The notes under the pieces: generated by a model
What the model was told of the DNA's origin: nothing
Seen by the model: only the letters and a program-made list of their open reading frames with translations
Databases searched by the model: none
DNA from: Girardinichthys multiradiatus
Lineage: Eukaryota; Chordata; Actinopteri; Cyprinodontiformes; Goodeidae
Assembly: GCF_021462225.1 (NCBI RefSeq)
Contig: NC_061800.1
Location: forward strand, 1,240,001-1,304,000
DNA: 64,000 nucleotides
Direction: 5' to 3'
Made by a program: the position numbers and the translations under genes
Shown here: in pieces, positions 33,586 to 44,976 of the stretch
Layout: every line of letters begins with the position of its first letter
Numbering within the stretch: position 1 is the stretch's first letter

Positions 33586-35073
33586 GATGATGGTTTCCCA
33601 TTTTAAGAGTTGTTTTTTTTAATTAAAACTATTGTTAAGAACTGAGTTCTACTTCTATTAATTTATATTAGCGCTATCAATTTGATTCTTTGTGTTTTAT
33701 TATATACTTTTATCCTATTTACTCTAGTTTATTATTATTATTCGGACTCAGCTCTTTTTTTTAAATATATTTATATTTATCTAACAGGGGTATAGTATAT
33801 ATATATATTTTTGTAGCCTACCATCAAATCACAATACAATTCCTCAACGGGCCCCCCAACATCTCCCAGAAAACAGGCTTCTAGATCAAACACCTAGTTT
33901 TGATCCGGTTTTCCGCATTGAGTTCTACTCTCGGAGATTGCAGGGGTTTTAGACTGAGATTTGATGGCACCTAATATCCAAATCAGAATTCCCCATGACA
34001 CATCTCAGCATTCAACAACTTTATGTTAACACCAGCAAGGTTTTGGGTTGTCTCACTGAGTGAATCATGTGATTCTGCATTTATACATACACCCCTTGTT
34101 TATTAGAAGGCCTCTTCAAAATGCCGAGCATACCGGCTCGCGTACTCATCTAGCGCTAACGCCAAGAGAGACTAAAATACACCCTTTAATCAAACTTTTG
34201 ACAGGTGACCTTTGACCTCAAGGGGGGGGGGGGGGGGTCATGGGGCGGGGAGGTCAAGGTCATGGGGTCAACAGGGGTGTGTCCAAGGGGCGTAACCGTG
34301 CATGCTGATTGGTTGTTGTCATTAGGGGCGAAACCTTAAATGAACCAATTATAATACAGGGGTGTGTTTAAGGGTGTTATTAATAATCTGTATGTTTTTC
34401 AGGCGTTAATACATCTAAAAAATACATGCATCTTTTATATTTTAAAGGTATACTCAACTTAATGCTGACCTGTCACATGAAATCCTAATAAAATTAATTG
34501 TGTAACCTGACAGAATTGTAAGTTCATTTTGCTTTACAGCAGGACCTATTTGCTGAATATATGAGCCAGTCTAAATCAGTTCAAAATAGAAAAGACCTAA
34601 AAGTAAATAAAGATTGTGCTTCCCTACATCGGTAGAACGAGAAAAACCTTCCACTTCTGCGTCAACAGACTGGAAACCAGGAGAAAGAGGTAAGACAAAT
34701 ATGAGATTAACAGAAAAACTTTACGAACCCTCAGCATACTGTTTCCAAGTTATAAATTGACTCTAGTGATGATGTGTTTGTTATGAAGGAAAAGGAATGA
34801 TAATTGTAGTTACCTGTCGCTTTTCTAAAACATTTTTTTTTTTATCTTAGAGCAAATGTTATTGAGGGACTTACTGAAACAGTTATTCTGTAACTGAACT
34901 CCCAGTCAACATCACCCTCGGCCTTCTGATTCAATTTCCTGACCAAGTGTGTGACACAGGGCAATAAAGTAATTAGAACTCTCTCAACCCCCTGCTCCAA
35001 AAGAGTCAATACATAGGTTCATGAACAGATGAGACCCCCAGGGCCTGATGAATATCAAAGTTTGCTGGTTTCT
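33586..35073. other. Non-coding stretch with a poly-G tract
   Basis: No gene was recognised. A run of 16 G is at 34222-34237. The surrounding GGGGTCA/AGGTCA words repeat locally. A GAGAAAGAG|GTAAGA donor-like word is near 34690. Protease and pol of ERV3 are absent. Confidence 0.4.
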
Positions 35074-35580
35074 TGTTGGAAAAATTGTATATAGTTTTTA
35101 TTTTTATCTTATATTCTTTTCCTTTTCTTTCATTTGACTATTTGATTTTATAACCATTCATGATGTTTGTGTGAGTAAAGAATGTGTGAGCTGTCTGCAG
35201 GCAAAGGTCATAAATGGAGCTGGGAAGGAAGCGGTCCAGTTGAGGTCATAAAGATGAAGGCTGTTTGCGCTAACCAGAAGATGCACTGATCCTGGAAGAT
35301 GGAGAGATTGTGGAAGTGTGTTGTTAAAAGATAAAGGAGTTTATGACCTGTTTACGATACAGCTGTTGTTTCCCATCCTTTAGAGAACAATGTTTTTGTA
35401 AATAGGGACCCCCAAAAATAATAAAAAGAGAGGTACAGGCAGATGCTGTTCAGAGCGGTGCGAGATTTGTAACTGAACACATCTTGACCGTTCTCCTCGA
35501 CTCGAGTATATAATTAATTCTTTGTCTCTCTCTCTTCTTTTTGTGATGTTATAAGTATTTTAGGTTGTTTAAACCTGACA
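35074..35580 (+). repeat. ERV2 5' LTR
   Basis: It starts TGTTGGAAAAATTG and ends TTTAAACCTGACA. It is related to the ERV1 LTRs over its full length but clearly diverged. AATAAAAAG near 35420 is the likely poly(A) signal. Confidence 0.88.
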
Positions 35581-35586
35581 TTAATT

Positions 35587-35605
35587 TGGTCCTTCGAGAG
35601 CCGGA
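35587..35605 (+). promoter_or_regulatory. ERV2 primer-binding site, tRNA-Tyr-like with 2-nt insertion
   Basis: TGGTCCTTCGAGAGCCGGA is identical to the ERV1 site, including the extra AG relative to the ERV3 site. Confidence 0.75.
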
Positions 35606-35970
35606 TTTCAACTACGCCTGAGGATTCCAGCAGGTCGGTAGACTCCAGGAAAAGACCGTGCGCACGGCTGTCTTCAACAGGGAGACAGACAGACCCTTTC
35701 CGGGACTGGATTTCGGCCCGCCCGCTGGGATCTGACGGCTGACGGAACTCTGAGAGAGAGGAGAGGACAAAATGGTGAGTGAAAATGGATTGAAAAAAGT
35801 GTGATGAATGACTGGGGGTCATTGCGTGAAATAAAAAAACCCTGTACATCCTAGGCCCTAACAGGTAACAGCAGTGTGCCGGAGTCCTGCTTAAAGTATT
35901 AAGGAAAATACTGAAAATTCCGCGTTTAAATGTGTGCATGTGAGAAATGAATGGAGGATTTAAACCACTA

Positions 35971-37580
35971 CAGGTCCTTCTCAAAATATTAGCATATTGT
36001 GATAAAGTTCATTATTTTCCATAATGTAATGATGAAAATTTAACATTCATATATTTTAGATTCATTGCACACTAACTGAAATATTTCAGGTCTTTTATTG
36101 TCTTAATACAGATGATTTTGGCATACAGCTCATAAAAACCCAAAATTCCTATCTCACAAAATTTGCATATTTCATCCGATCAATAAAAGAAAAGTGTTTT
36201 TAATACAAAAAACGTCAACCTTCAAATAATCATGTACAGTTATGCACTCAATACTTGGTCGGGAATCCTTTTGCAGAAATGACTGCTTCAATGCGGCGTG
36301 GCATGGAGGCAATCAGCCTGTGGCACTGCTGAGGTCTTATGGAGGCCCAGGATGCTTCGATAGCGGCCTTTAGCTCATCCAGAGTGTTGGGTCTTGAGTC
36401 TCTCAACGTTCTCTTCACAATATCCCACAGATTCTCTATGGGGTTCAGGTCAGGAGAGTTGGCAGGCCAATTGAGCACAGTGATACTATGGTCAGTAAAC
36501 CATTTACCAGTGGTTTCGGCACTGTGAGCAGGTGCCAGGTCGAGCTGAAAAATTAAATCTTCATCTCCATAAAGCTTTTCAGCAGATGGAAGCATGAAGT
36601 GCTCCAAAATCTCCTGATAGCTAGCTGCATTGACCCTGCCCTTGATAAAACACAGTGGACCAACACCAGCAGCTGACACGGCACCCCAGACCATCACTGA
36701 CTGTGGGTACTTGACACTGGACTTCTGGCATTTTGGCATTTCCTTCTCCCCAGTCTTCCTCCAGACTCTGGCAACTTGATTTCCGAATGACATGCAGAAT
36801 TTGCTTTCATCCGAAAAAAGTACTTTGGAACACTGAGCAACAGTCCAGTGCTGCTTCTCTGTAGCCCAGGTCAGGCGCTTCTGCCGCTGTTTCTGGTTCA
36901 AAAGTGGCTTGACCTGGGAAATGCGGCACCTGTAGCCCATTTCCTGCACACGCCTGTGCACGGTGGCTCTGGATGTTTCTACTCCAGACTCAGTCCACTG
37001 CTTCCGCAGGTCCCCCAAGGTCTGGAATCGGCCCTTCTCCACAATCTTCCTCAGGGTCCGGTCACCTCTTCTCGTTGTGCAGCGTTTTCTGCCACACTTT
37101 TTCCTTCCCACAGACTTCCCACTGAGGTGCCTTGATACAGCACTCTGGGAACAGCCTATTTGTTCAGAAATTTCTTTCTGTGTCTTATCCTCTTGCTTGA
37201 GGGTGTCAATAGTGGCCTTCTAGACAGCAGTCAGGTCGGCAGTCTTACCCATGATTGGGGTTTTGAGTGATGAACCAGGCTTAGAGTTTTAAAGGCCTCA
37301 GGAATCTTTTGCAGGTGTTTAGAGTTAACTCGTTGATTCAGATGATTAGGTTCATAGCTCGTTTAGAGACCCTTTTAATGATATGCTAATTTTGTGAGAT
37401 AGGAATTTTGGGTTTTTATGAGCTGTATGCCAAAATCATCTGTATTAAGACAATAAAAGACCTGAAATATTTCAGTTAGTGTGCAATGAATCTAAAATAT
37501 ATGAATGTTAAATTTTCATCATTACATTATGGAAAATAATTAACTTTATCACAATATGCTAATATTTTGAGAAGGACCTG
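35971..37580 (-). mobile_element. Tc1/mariner transposon, copy 2 (1610 bp), in the ERV2 leader
   Basis: It starts CAGGTCCTTCTCAAAATATT, ends in the inverted counterpart and has TA on both sides (35969-35970, 37581-37582). Comparison with the same leader position in ERV1 shows an empty site, so the insertion happened after ERV2 integrated. Confidence 0.95.
36248..37252 (-). pseudogene. Tc1 transposase, copy 2, early nonsense
   Basis: From the ATG near 37252 the frame is the same as in copy 1, but codon 11 is TAG (at about 37222). The remaining frame is open from 37111 to 36248 (287 codons) and keeps the second catalytic Asp (QLDLAPAH) and the final Glu. The helix-turn-helix N-terminus would be lost if translation began at the internal Met. 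Confidence 0.88.
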
Positions 37581-37582
37581 TA

Positions 37583-38960
37583 GGTTTTGCCTCATACCAA
37601 AGCATTGGGATTGAAAGTGACTAACTTTTGTGGAAGCAAAGGCAAGATTTCTCCACTCGGAAGAGTTGAAGTGAGAATTACCACAAACGGAAATTTGTTC
37701 TGTCACCCTCCTGAGCAGAATAATCCAGCATTTAGAATACCCTAGGTATTTATACACTGGACCAAATAAAAAAAAATAAAAAATGGGAAAAAGGGCGAAT
37801 AAAAATAAACTAAAAATGAATAATAATGCAAAGATTGGAAATTTATGGAAGCACAGGATCAAATTGAAATATTAAAATTAAAATGTTTAGATAAATGGAT
37901 GCAATAATTAAAAGTACATTAAAAGTAAAAGTGATTTAAGAAAAATGGAAAAAGAAGGTTATGAGGATGTAGATTATTGCTTAAAAGTAACTAAAAAGAG
38001 AGAGATGTGATGCAGGAGACAAGAATGAACGTTTTTTTGGAAAGCAGAAAAGGTCAGAGGGCTAAGAAGTAATTTTTTATGGACTTGCAAAGTAGAACAG
38101 CAGGACAGAAGAAAGGGAGTAAAAGAGTAGGTGGAAAGTTTTTGTTTTGCACCAAAGATCTGATGAGGTTTGACAGGATTGGATGGGCTAAAATGAGTCC
38201 CTTTGGTGAATAAATCCATCCCGACCATGGCTGTACCTCATGTATGTTTTATTTGTGTTTATTAAATTTTTTTTTATTGTTTGAGACGCTGAAGGCTGTT
38301 TATACAGCGTGTCACAGAGGTTCATGACATGACACGGTTTTTTCTCTGAGTAACCTTAGAAAATATTTTACTCTTTTTAACAGCAGAACAAACAGAGTGA
38401 GGGGATTAATCAATAGGCTTACAGTTAGATACAGGCGCAAAGCTGACTACGCAGAAATAGCCAGAGTGAAACAAAAAGAGGAAGAACCTTTTGAAGAATA
38501 TAGGATTAGACTGACAAAAGTGTTTAAAATACATAGTGGTCTACAAGAAAATGAAAACGAGCAAGGAGCTTATTAACAGCAGTTAAAAAAATGCACTACA
38601 TGCTGGTTCCAGGGATGTAATTAATACCTGGGTAAGGAGACATTTTATAGGGTTCCCCACAGCAAATCTAGAAGACTATGTAAATCATGCCCTCCATGCA
38701 GAAAAAGGAAATGAAGGATAAAAAAACAACAACAAAAAGATAGTCAACACCTTTTCTAGCAAGAAGAACAGATTTATTATTAAACAACAGAGGAAGAGGA
38801 TGATTTAGAGGCAGAAGATAAAACCAGGTGTCAGAGAGAAGGAGTGAGCAGAGGAAATTACAGACAATGTACCTCAGGGTGCTGGTGTTGTGGGAAACAC
38901 ATCTGGCCAGAGATTGTCCTGAGAGGAGAAAATAATGATTCAGCAAGACTAGGACAGAAA
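37583..38960 (+). pseudogene. ERV2 gag, decayed
   Basis: A matrix-like start MGKRANKNK lies at about 37783. Capsid end fragments (KQKEEEPFEEYRIRLTKVF; the I-R-L-T-K-V-F region is major-homology-like) lie at 38440-38540. Sequence equivalent to the ERV1 zinc knuckle is disrupted near 38880-38910 (GCWCCGK then shifted). Frameshifts and stops are spread throughout. The capsid end shows what ERV1 has lost. Confidence 0.75.
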
Positions 38961-39059
38961 ACAAGTGAAATTGTTCCTAGTACCTCAGACACCAATGAAA
39001 ACAAAAACACAGGGGCAGGATATTCTCTTACATTTCCAGGACCTTCTCTCCCTAGATAA

Positions 39060-39860
39060 CATAAAACCTGAAGTTACCTTACTGTTGAATGAAAATCAAT
39101 TAATTTTCTTTGTGATACCAGAGCATGCATGACCACCTGTAGAGAAAAAAATCCCAAATTCCAGACTTAGTTATCAGTAAATAACAGTAAGGTCAGCTAG
39201 TGGGAAATTGACAAAAGTCTGTGAGTCTGAACCAGTTTGGATAAGAGATCCCAATGGATAGTCATGTCAGCTATCTATTCTAATGTTCTCTGAGTGTCCG
39301 GTGAATCTATTGGGACGAGATGGATTACTACATCTGGGGTTAGTATTAATTCTAACCTCAGAAGGACATATTGTAGTAAAGAGAAAAGCAGAACTCAGCC
39401 AAGGAGATTGTTTTATGCTGAAAGGAGTGGGACCACCTTATTACCACTATTCACTGGATGTTCCAAATAAGCCACCCCTAGACATAGGGACAGCTTTATT
39501 AACAGAAGGAAGAAATGTCATTACTCAACTACAAGATCAGATGACACCAGATGATCTACATATTACCATGTGGCATAAAAATACTCCTGGACCAGATAAA
39601 ACTTATGAAGAAGCATTAACTAAAGTAACCCCTACCAAAGTCATGGTAACTTATGTTTATACAGATGGGAAGAGTACGTCAGTTGCTGAAGTAGTGCTAG
39701 CGGAAAACACAAGGAAGCTCTGCAATATGTGGTCACCTCCACACATATCTTTATTCAAGGATAAAGAACTCAAGTGGCATGATATGGGAAGAATAGTGCA
39801 GAGAGGGAAAAAATGCCACAGACTGGTTTGCAACAACAATGAATACAGAAACTAGTGCAT
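39060..39860 (+). pseudogene. ERV2 protease and protease-RT linker
   Basis: Near 39100 the active-site region reads FLCDTRACMTTC, where DTG is expected, so the Gly is replaced by Arg. After frameshifts the open frame 39283-39855 begins SECPVNLLGRDGL, the conserved end of class-I retroviral proteases, and continues into a 150-residue linker with MTPDDLHITMWHKN. Confidence 0.8.
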
Positions 39861-40095
39861 CCACAGGATTAATTAGAAAATTATTATTTTGGACAGTGAC
39901 AGTGCAGGAAGGGATACATTTGCATACAAAGCAACAATGAGAAATATTCCTTACTGAACAGGAGGAACAGTTTTTGAATGAAGTCCCTGATAAGTTATGG
40001 TCAAAAGACCCTACTGATGTGGGTTTAGTAAAGGAGCATTACCTGTTCAGATTAGAGCAAAAACGGAATACAGGCCCAGAGTAAAACAATACCCT

Positions 40096-41624
40096 TTGAA
40101 ACATGATGCACGTGAAGGAATAAAACCAGTAATAAAGGATTTAATAACTGCAGGGGTGATAATAAAATGCGAGGACTCACCATGTAACACCCCCATTTTT
40201 CCAGTTAAAAAACAAGCTCCATCAACAGGATGGCGCATGGTACAAGACTTACAGGCAGTTAATAATGCAGTTGTTCAGAGAGCACCGTGTGTTCCTGATC
40301 CTTATACATTATTAAATTCCCTAAGACCGGATGCTAGAATATTTACTGTAGTTGATATAAGCAATGCATTTTTTCCTGTACCTGTAGATAAAGATAGTCA
40401 GTTCTGGTTTGCATTCACCTTTGAGGGACAAAGATATACTTATACCAGACTACCTCAAGCCTACTGTGAAAGTCCAACTATATACTTTCAGGTAATGAGT
40501 GCAAGTATGGCCAAGTTTGACCCTCCAGGAGGTAGTCAGGTTTTACTATATGTTGATGATGTGCTATTAGCCTCTCCTGATGAGGAGACCTGTAAAAATG
40601 ACACAATAGCATTATTAAAACATTTAGCAGAAGAGGGACACAAAGTCAGTAAAAAGAAACTTCAGTTGTGTAAAAATGAGGTTAAATACCTAGGCCACAA
40701 TCTTAGCGCAGGGGACGCACAATTGTAGAAGAAAGAAAGACTGCAATATTACAAGCTCCAAAACCAGTAACAAAAAAGCAAACGATGTCCTTCCTTGGAC
40801 TAACTAATTATTGTAGAAACTGGGTGCCAAATTATGCAGAAATAGTAGCTCCATTAAACAAATTAATGTATGAGGAAGAGCTGAAAATGACGTCTGAACT
40901 AAGATGGAGTGTAGAAGCTGAAGAAGCATTTACCAACATAAAACAAGTTCTAGTTTCCAGTACTGCTTTGGCATTACCAGACTATAGTAAACCGTTTGTT
41001 CAGATGGTGGACTGCAAGGGACATTTTATGACTTCAGTTCTGGTTCAACAACATGGAGATAAAATGAAACCAATTGCCTATTTCTCTTCAAAACTAGATA
41101 GTGTTGCGTGTGCGCAGCCATATTGTGTGAGAGCTGTAATTGCAGCCTCCATGGCAGTTGAAGTCAGTGCCACAATAGTGTTATTTCACCTTTTAACTTT
41201 AAGAGTTCCCCATGCAGTTTCAGCATTATTACTGCAGACGAATTTGACCTTTCTATCACCTGCTAGACATTTGTCCTGCATGTCAACCTTACTGTCACAA
41301 CCACACTTAACTATAGAAAGGTGCACCACTTTAAACTCAGCAACACTGTTACCCACACCTGAAGATGGAATTCAACATGATTTTCAAGAATTAGCAGAAA
41401 AAGAAGCAAAAACAAGAAGTGATTTGCAGGATTTACCTCTTTTGCATGGCAAAATAGTTTATGTAGATGGTTCCTCTAGAAAAGATGAGAGAGGGAAGAC
41501 AAACAGGATATGCAGTGGTGTCAAGAAATACAGTGTTAAAAGCGGAGCAATTACCTTCACATTATTCTGCGCAAGCTGCAGAGTTAATTGTGCTAACCGA
41601 GGCCTGCAAACTATTTGCAGATGA
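40096..41624 (+). pseudogene. ERV2 reverse transcriptase and start of RNase H
   Basis: The frame 40096-40728 holds fingers and palm with LPQAYCESPTIYF and YVDDVLLAS (catalytic YVDD). A one-base change near 40710 shifts the frame. 40785-41624 holds thumb and connection (SFLGLTNYCRNWVPNYAEI) and the start of RNase H (KIVYVDGSSRKDERG, first Asp). It is close to the ERV1 RT (9999-11054). Confidence 0.9.
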
Positions 41625-42012
41625 AAAAGTAACTATTTATACTGATAGTCAATATGCATTTGCAACAGTGCATACATTCGCTCAATATTGGAAAAATAGG
41701 GGCATGGTAACATCTACTGGAAAACCAGTAACGCATGCTGATTTATTGAAAAACGTATTGAAATCAGTACCCCTCCCTAGAAAATTAGCAGTTTGTAAGT
41801 GTGCAGCACACACTTCTGGCACGAGTGATGTCATAAAAGGGAATGCATTTGCAGATAAGACAGCAAAAGCGGCTGCAGCGGGACAAATCAAAATATTAGT
41901 AATGGAAAAACAAAATAGTATAGACAATATTGTGTTAAAAGAGATGCAACAACAAAGCCCACCACAGGAGATAGAAATGTGGAAAAAACATGGAGCTGCA
42001 TTAAAAGATTAA
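41467..42012 (+). pseudogene. ERV2 RNase H and end of pol before integrase
   Basis: In a second frame it carries AQAAELIVLTEA (Glu), VTIYTDSQYAFA (Asp) and GNAFADKTAKAAA (last Asp), the full RNase H set. The upstream Asp is in the previous frame, so a frameshift lies near 41500. The integrase N-terminal linker follows (QEIEMWKKHGAALKD). Confidence 0.88.
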
Positions 42013-42660
42013 ATCTATATTTGACCAGATAATAAGCCTATCTTACCAAAGAACCTTTATAAATGGGTGGCAATATTGAGCCATGGTGTTTCACATGTCT
42101 CAACAGGGAGGAATGGTAGGACAGATACATCAATATTATATAACATATGGATTTAATTCTTATTAAAAAGAAAATTTTAAACATGTTTAATATGTGTAAA
42201 ACATAATCCACAAGGGAATTTAAGACCACAAAGGGGACAATTTCCAAAACCAAGATACCCCTTTCCAAACAGTTTATATGGATTTTATTGAGTTAAACCA
42301 CAGTGACGGGAAAAAGTTCTGTTTAGTCATTATAAATGCATTTTCTAAACGGATAGAACTATTTCCAACTAAGTATTACAAGCACCTCAGGGCTAACACC
42401 CTATGGAATGTTATTTGGAAGACCATACAGATTACCACAGTTAAAAAATAAGTGGGAGTTAGATGAAGAAGCTAACCTAGCTGATTATTTGAGGAGTATG
42501 TTAGAAAAGCAACAGAAACAAAATCAAACTAATGAGGAATGTTCTATTTCCCAGCAGGAAAACCAACTAGTGGAACCAGGAGACTGGGTGTTAATAAGGA
42601 GTGTAAAAAGAAACATTGGTATTTCACCTAAGTGGGAGGACCCATATTAGGTATTATTAA
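42013..42660 (+). pseudogene. ERV2 integrase lacking its catalytic core
   Basis: Zinc-domain pieces remain (ILSHGVSHVSTG; CLICVKHNPQGN). The core start near 42270-42370 (MDFIELNHS-type, first Asp) is followed directly by HLRANT near 42385, the same junction as in ERV1. From 42408 the C-terminal region is open (MLFGRPYRLPQLKNKW to KWEDPY, 80 codons). The second Asp and the Glu are missing. Confidence 0.85.
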
Positions 42661-42829
42661 CCACTGCCCCGGCAGTAAAAATAGCTGAGAGATAAACCTG
42701 GATTCACCTTACACATTGTAAAAGGTCATTTTGGTTGAAAGCTCCGCCAGGGGAAGTGATTTACAGACTGATAATAGGGTGGACCCAGACATTTAGAGGC
42801 TGGAGAGACCCGAAAGTCAGTGAAGACAA

Positions 42830-44568
42830 TTAAGACAGTGGAACCACTTAGAGGAGTCACAATTTCAGCCAAAATGACTTTTAGACGGATGAGCAATGTT
42901 TTCTGGTGCTGGGTATTTATATATTTTTTTCTCATATTGATTTTTAATATTTCTGGTACTTCTGGGAACCAGTCAAGATGAATTAGAATATGAGTCATAT
43001 GAAACAAGTAGCGCTAAATCAAGGAAGGCAAGATAACCTAACTATGTGTACTAAAAACAGACTTCTTATACTTATGGCATTCAAGTGTGCGTGAAATCTA
43101 AAACCACAGCTGTGGTGCTGATCCCACTCATTAGCTTGACCAAATGAGGAAGGAAAGGGCAGGATTATAGAAGTTATAAATGGTACTTAACTAATGACAG
43201 AAGAGACACCTCATGGTCCATGATGGTAGCTGATGGAGGAAAAAATTGGACACCAGAGTGGGGCACCACTGCTTATGCTAGTCATCAAAAGAAGTTTTTT
43301 AAGCGCCATAAAGCTGATAATGCAATCCAGGTAACAGAGCGAAGAGAGTGAAAATTATGTTAGGAAACTTAACCACAGATGACTAAGTTCCAGGTTATTA
43401 CAGGAGTATCAGGAACAAATAATAACTGATTATTGATGGTAGAGCAAGGCCTAACATGACTAAAAGAGATTGTGTTGTGTGTTTGGGTTCAAGGCTTTTA
43501 TTATAAATAAGTCCAGCTGTGATACCACAACTCTGTGTGATGGAAGTAATGAATCAAACTAATCCTAATGAAATGTGTCAGCACTGGGATTCTGTTTTTC
43601 CTGTAATTACAGCAGATAAGGATAAATCAGTTTTCCATAAACGGGTCACCACTGGACACTATACATGTATAAATATGACAGAGAGAGGTAATAAATTGGG
43701 AAATCTCACTGCAGTATGGAGTACTGCAACTGTACAAGTAAATAAGTGTTTTAAACCAGTCTCTAGAGGAGACATTTGGTGGTGGTGTGGTGACGACAGG
43801 TTGTTTGATCGATTACCTTCAAATGTAACAGGACTCAGTGCTCTAATTACTTTATTGTTACCAGTTTCAGTATATCCTGTTAGTAGATTAAGTAACAGAT
43901 GGACTTTCTAGTGTAATACCACATGACTGGCGTGATAGAAAGTGCAGAGAAGTAGCTTGGCAGACAGAGAGAGACTCTACATACATAGATGCTATAGATG
44001 AAGATGATCAAGTACTGCAAGTACAAGCTTTGAATTAAGTATCTGTAAGTGGTGTATGAGGAACAAAAACATAGACAGGATCAATTATATCCATTACAAT
44101 GTTCAAAAACTAGGAAATTGGACACAAAGCGGGTTTGAAGTTGTCCATGACCAATTGGCTTCAACTTCCCTGATGGCATTCCAGAATTGAATTGCTTTGG
44201 ACATGTTGTTAGCTGAAAAAGGAGAAGTTTGTGCTATTTTTGGAGAAAAATGTTGCACATTCACACCTAACAACACTGCTGCTGACTGATGGCAGCCAAA
44301 TGAAAGCCATATAGGGTTTGAGATCTCTAAATGGCAAAATGAAGGAGCATTCTGGAGTAGACACCTCGATGTGGGACTCCTGGCTGGATGTGTTTGGGAA
44401 GTTTAAAGTTTTAGTATCATCAGTAATAATTTCCTTTGCATTGTTTGCTGCAATTTTGACATTGTGTGGATGCTGTTGTATTCCCTGCCTTTGTTCTCTG
44501 CTTAACCGTCTTATCACCACAGTTATTTCTCCTATGGAAAACAGAGTTAACCAACTCTATCCGGTACT
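42830..44568 (+). pseudogene. ERV2 env
   Basis: The leader near 42830 (MKTIKTVEPLRGV) has a hydrophobic anchor. The surface part has one longer open frame (43519-43911) with N-glycosylation sites. The transmembrane subunit near 44170-44300 carries VCAIFGEKCCTF (CX6CC). The membrane anchor and Cys-rich tail are in frame 44318-44570 (FALFAAILTLCGCCCIPCLC). Multiple stops and frameshifts occur. The tail is interrupted by a Tc1 at 44569. Confidence 0.82.
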
Positions 44569-44976
44569 TACAGGTCCTTCTCAAAATATTAGCATATTGT
44601 GATAAAGTTAATTATTTTCCATAATGTAATGATGACAATTTAACATTCATATATTTTAGATTCATTGCACACTAACTGAAATATTTCAGGTCTTTTATTG
44701 TCTTAATATGGATGATTTTGGCATACAGCTCATGAAAACCCAAAATTCCTATCTCACAAAATTAGCATATCATTAAAAGGGTCTCTAAACGAGCTATGAA
44801 CCTAATCATCTGAATCAACGAGTTAACTCTAAACACCTGCAAAAGATTCCTGAGGCCTTTAAAACTCCCAGCCTGGTTCATCACTCAAAACCCCAATCAT
44901 GGGTAAGACTGCCGACCTGACTGCTGTCCAGAAGGCCACTATTGACACCCTCAAGCAAGAGGATAAGACACAGAAA

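Noticed and set aside
34222..34237. Poly-G run as a functional G-quadruplex or origin
   Set aside because: A simple homopolymer with no flanking support; could also be length-variable in assembly.
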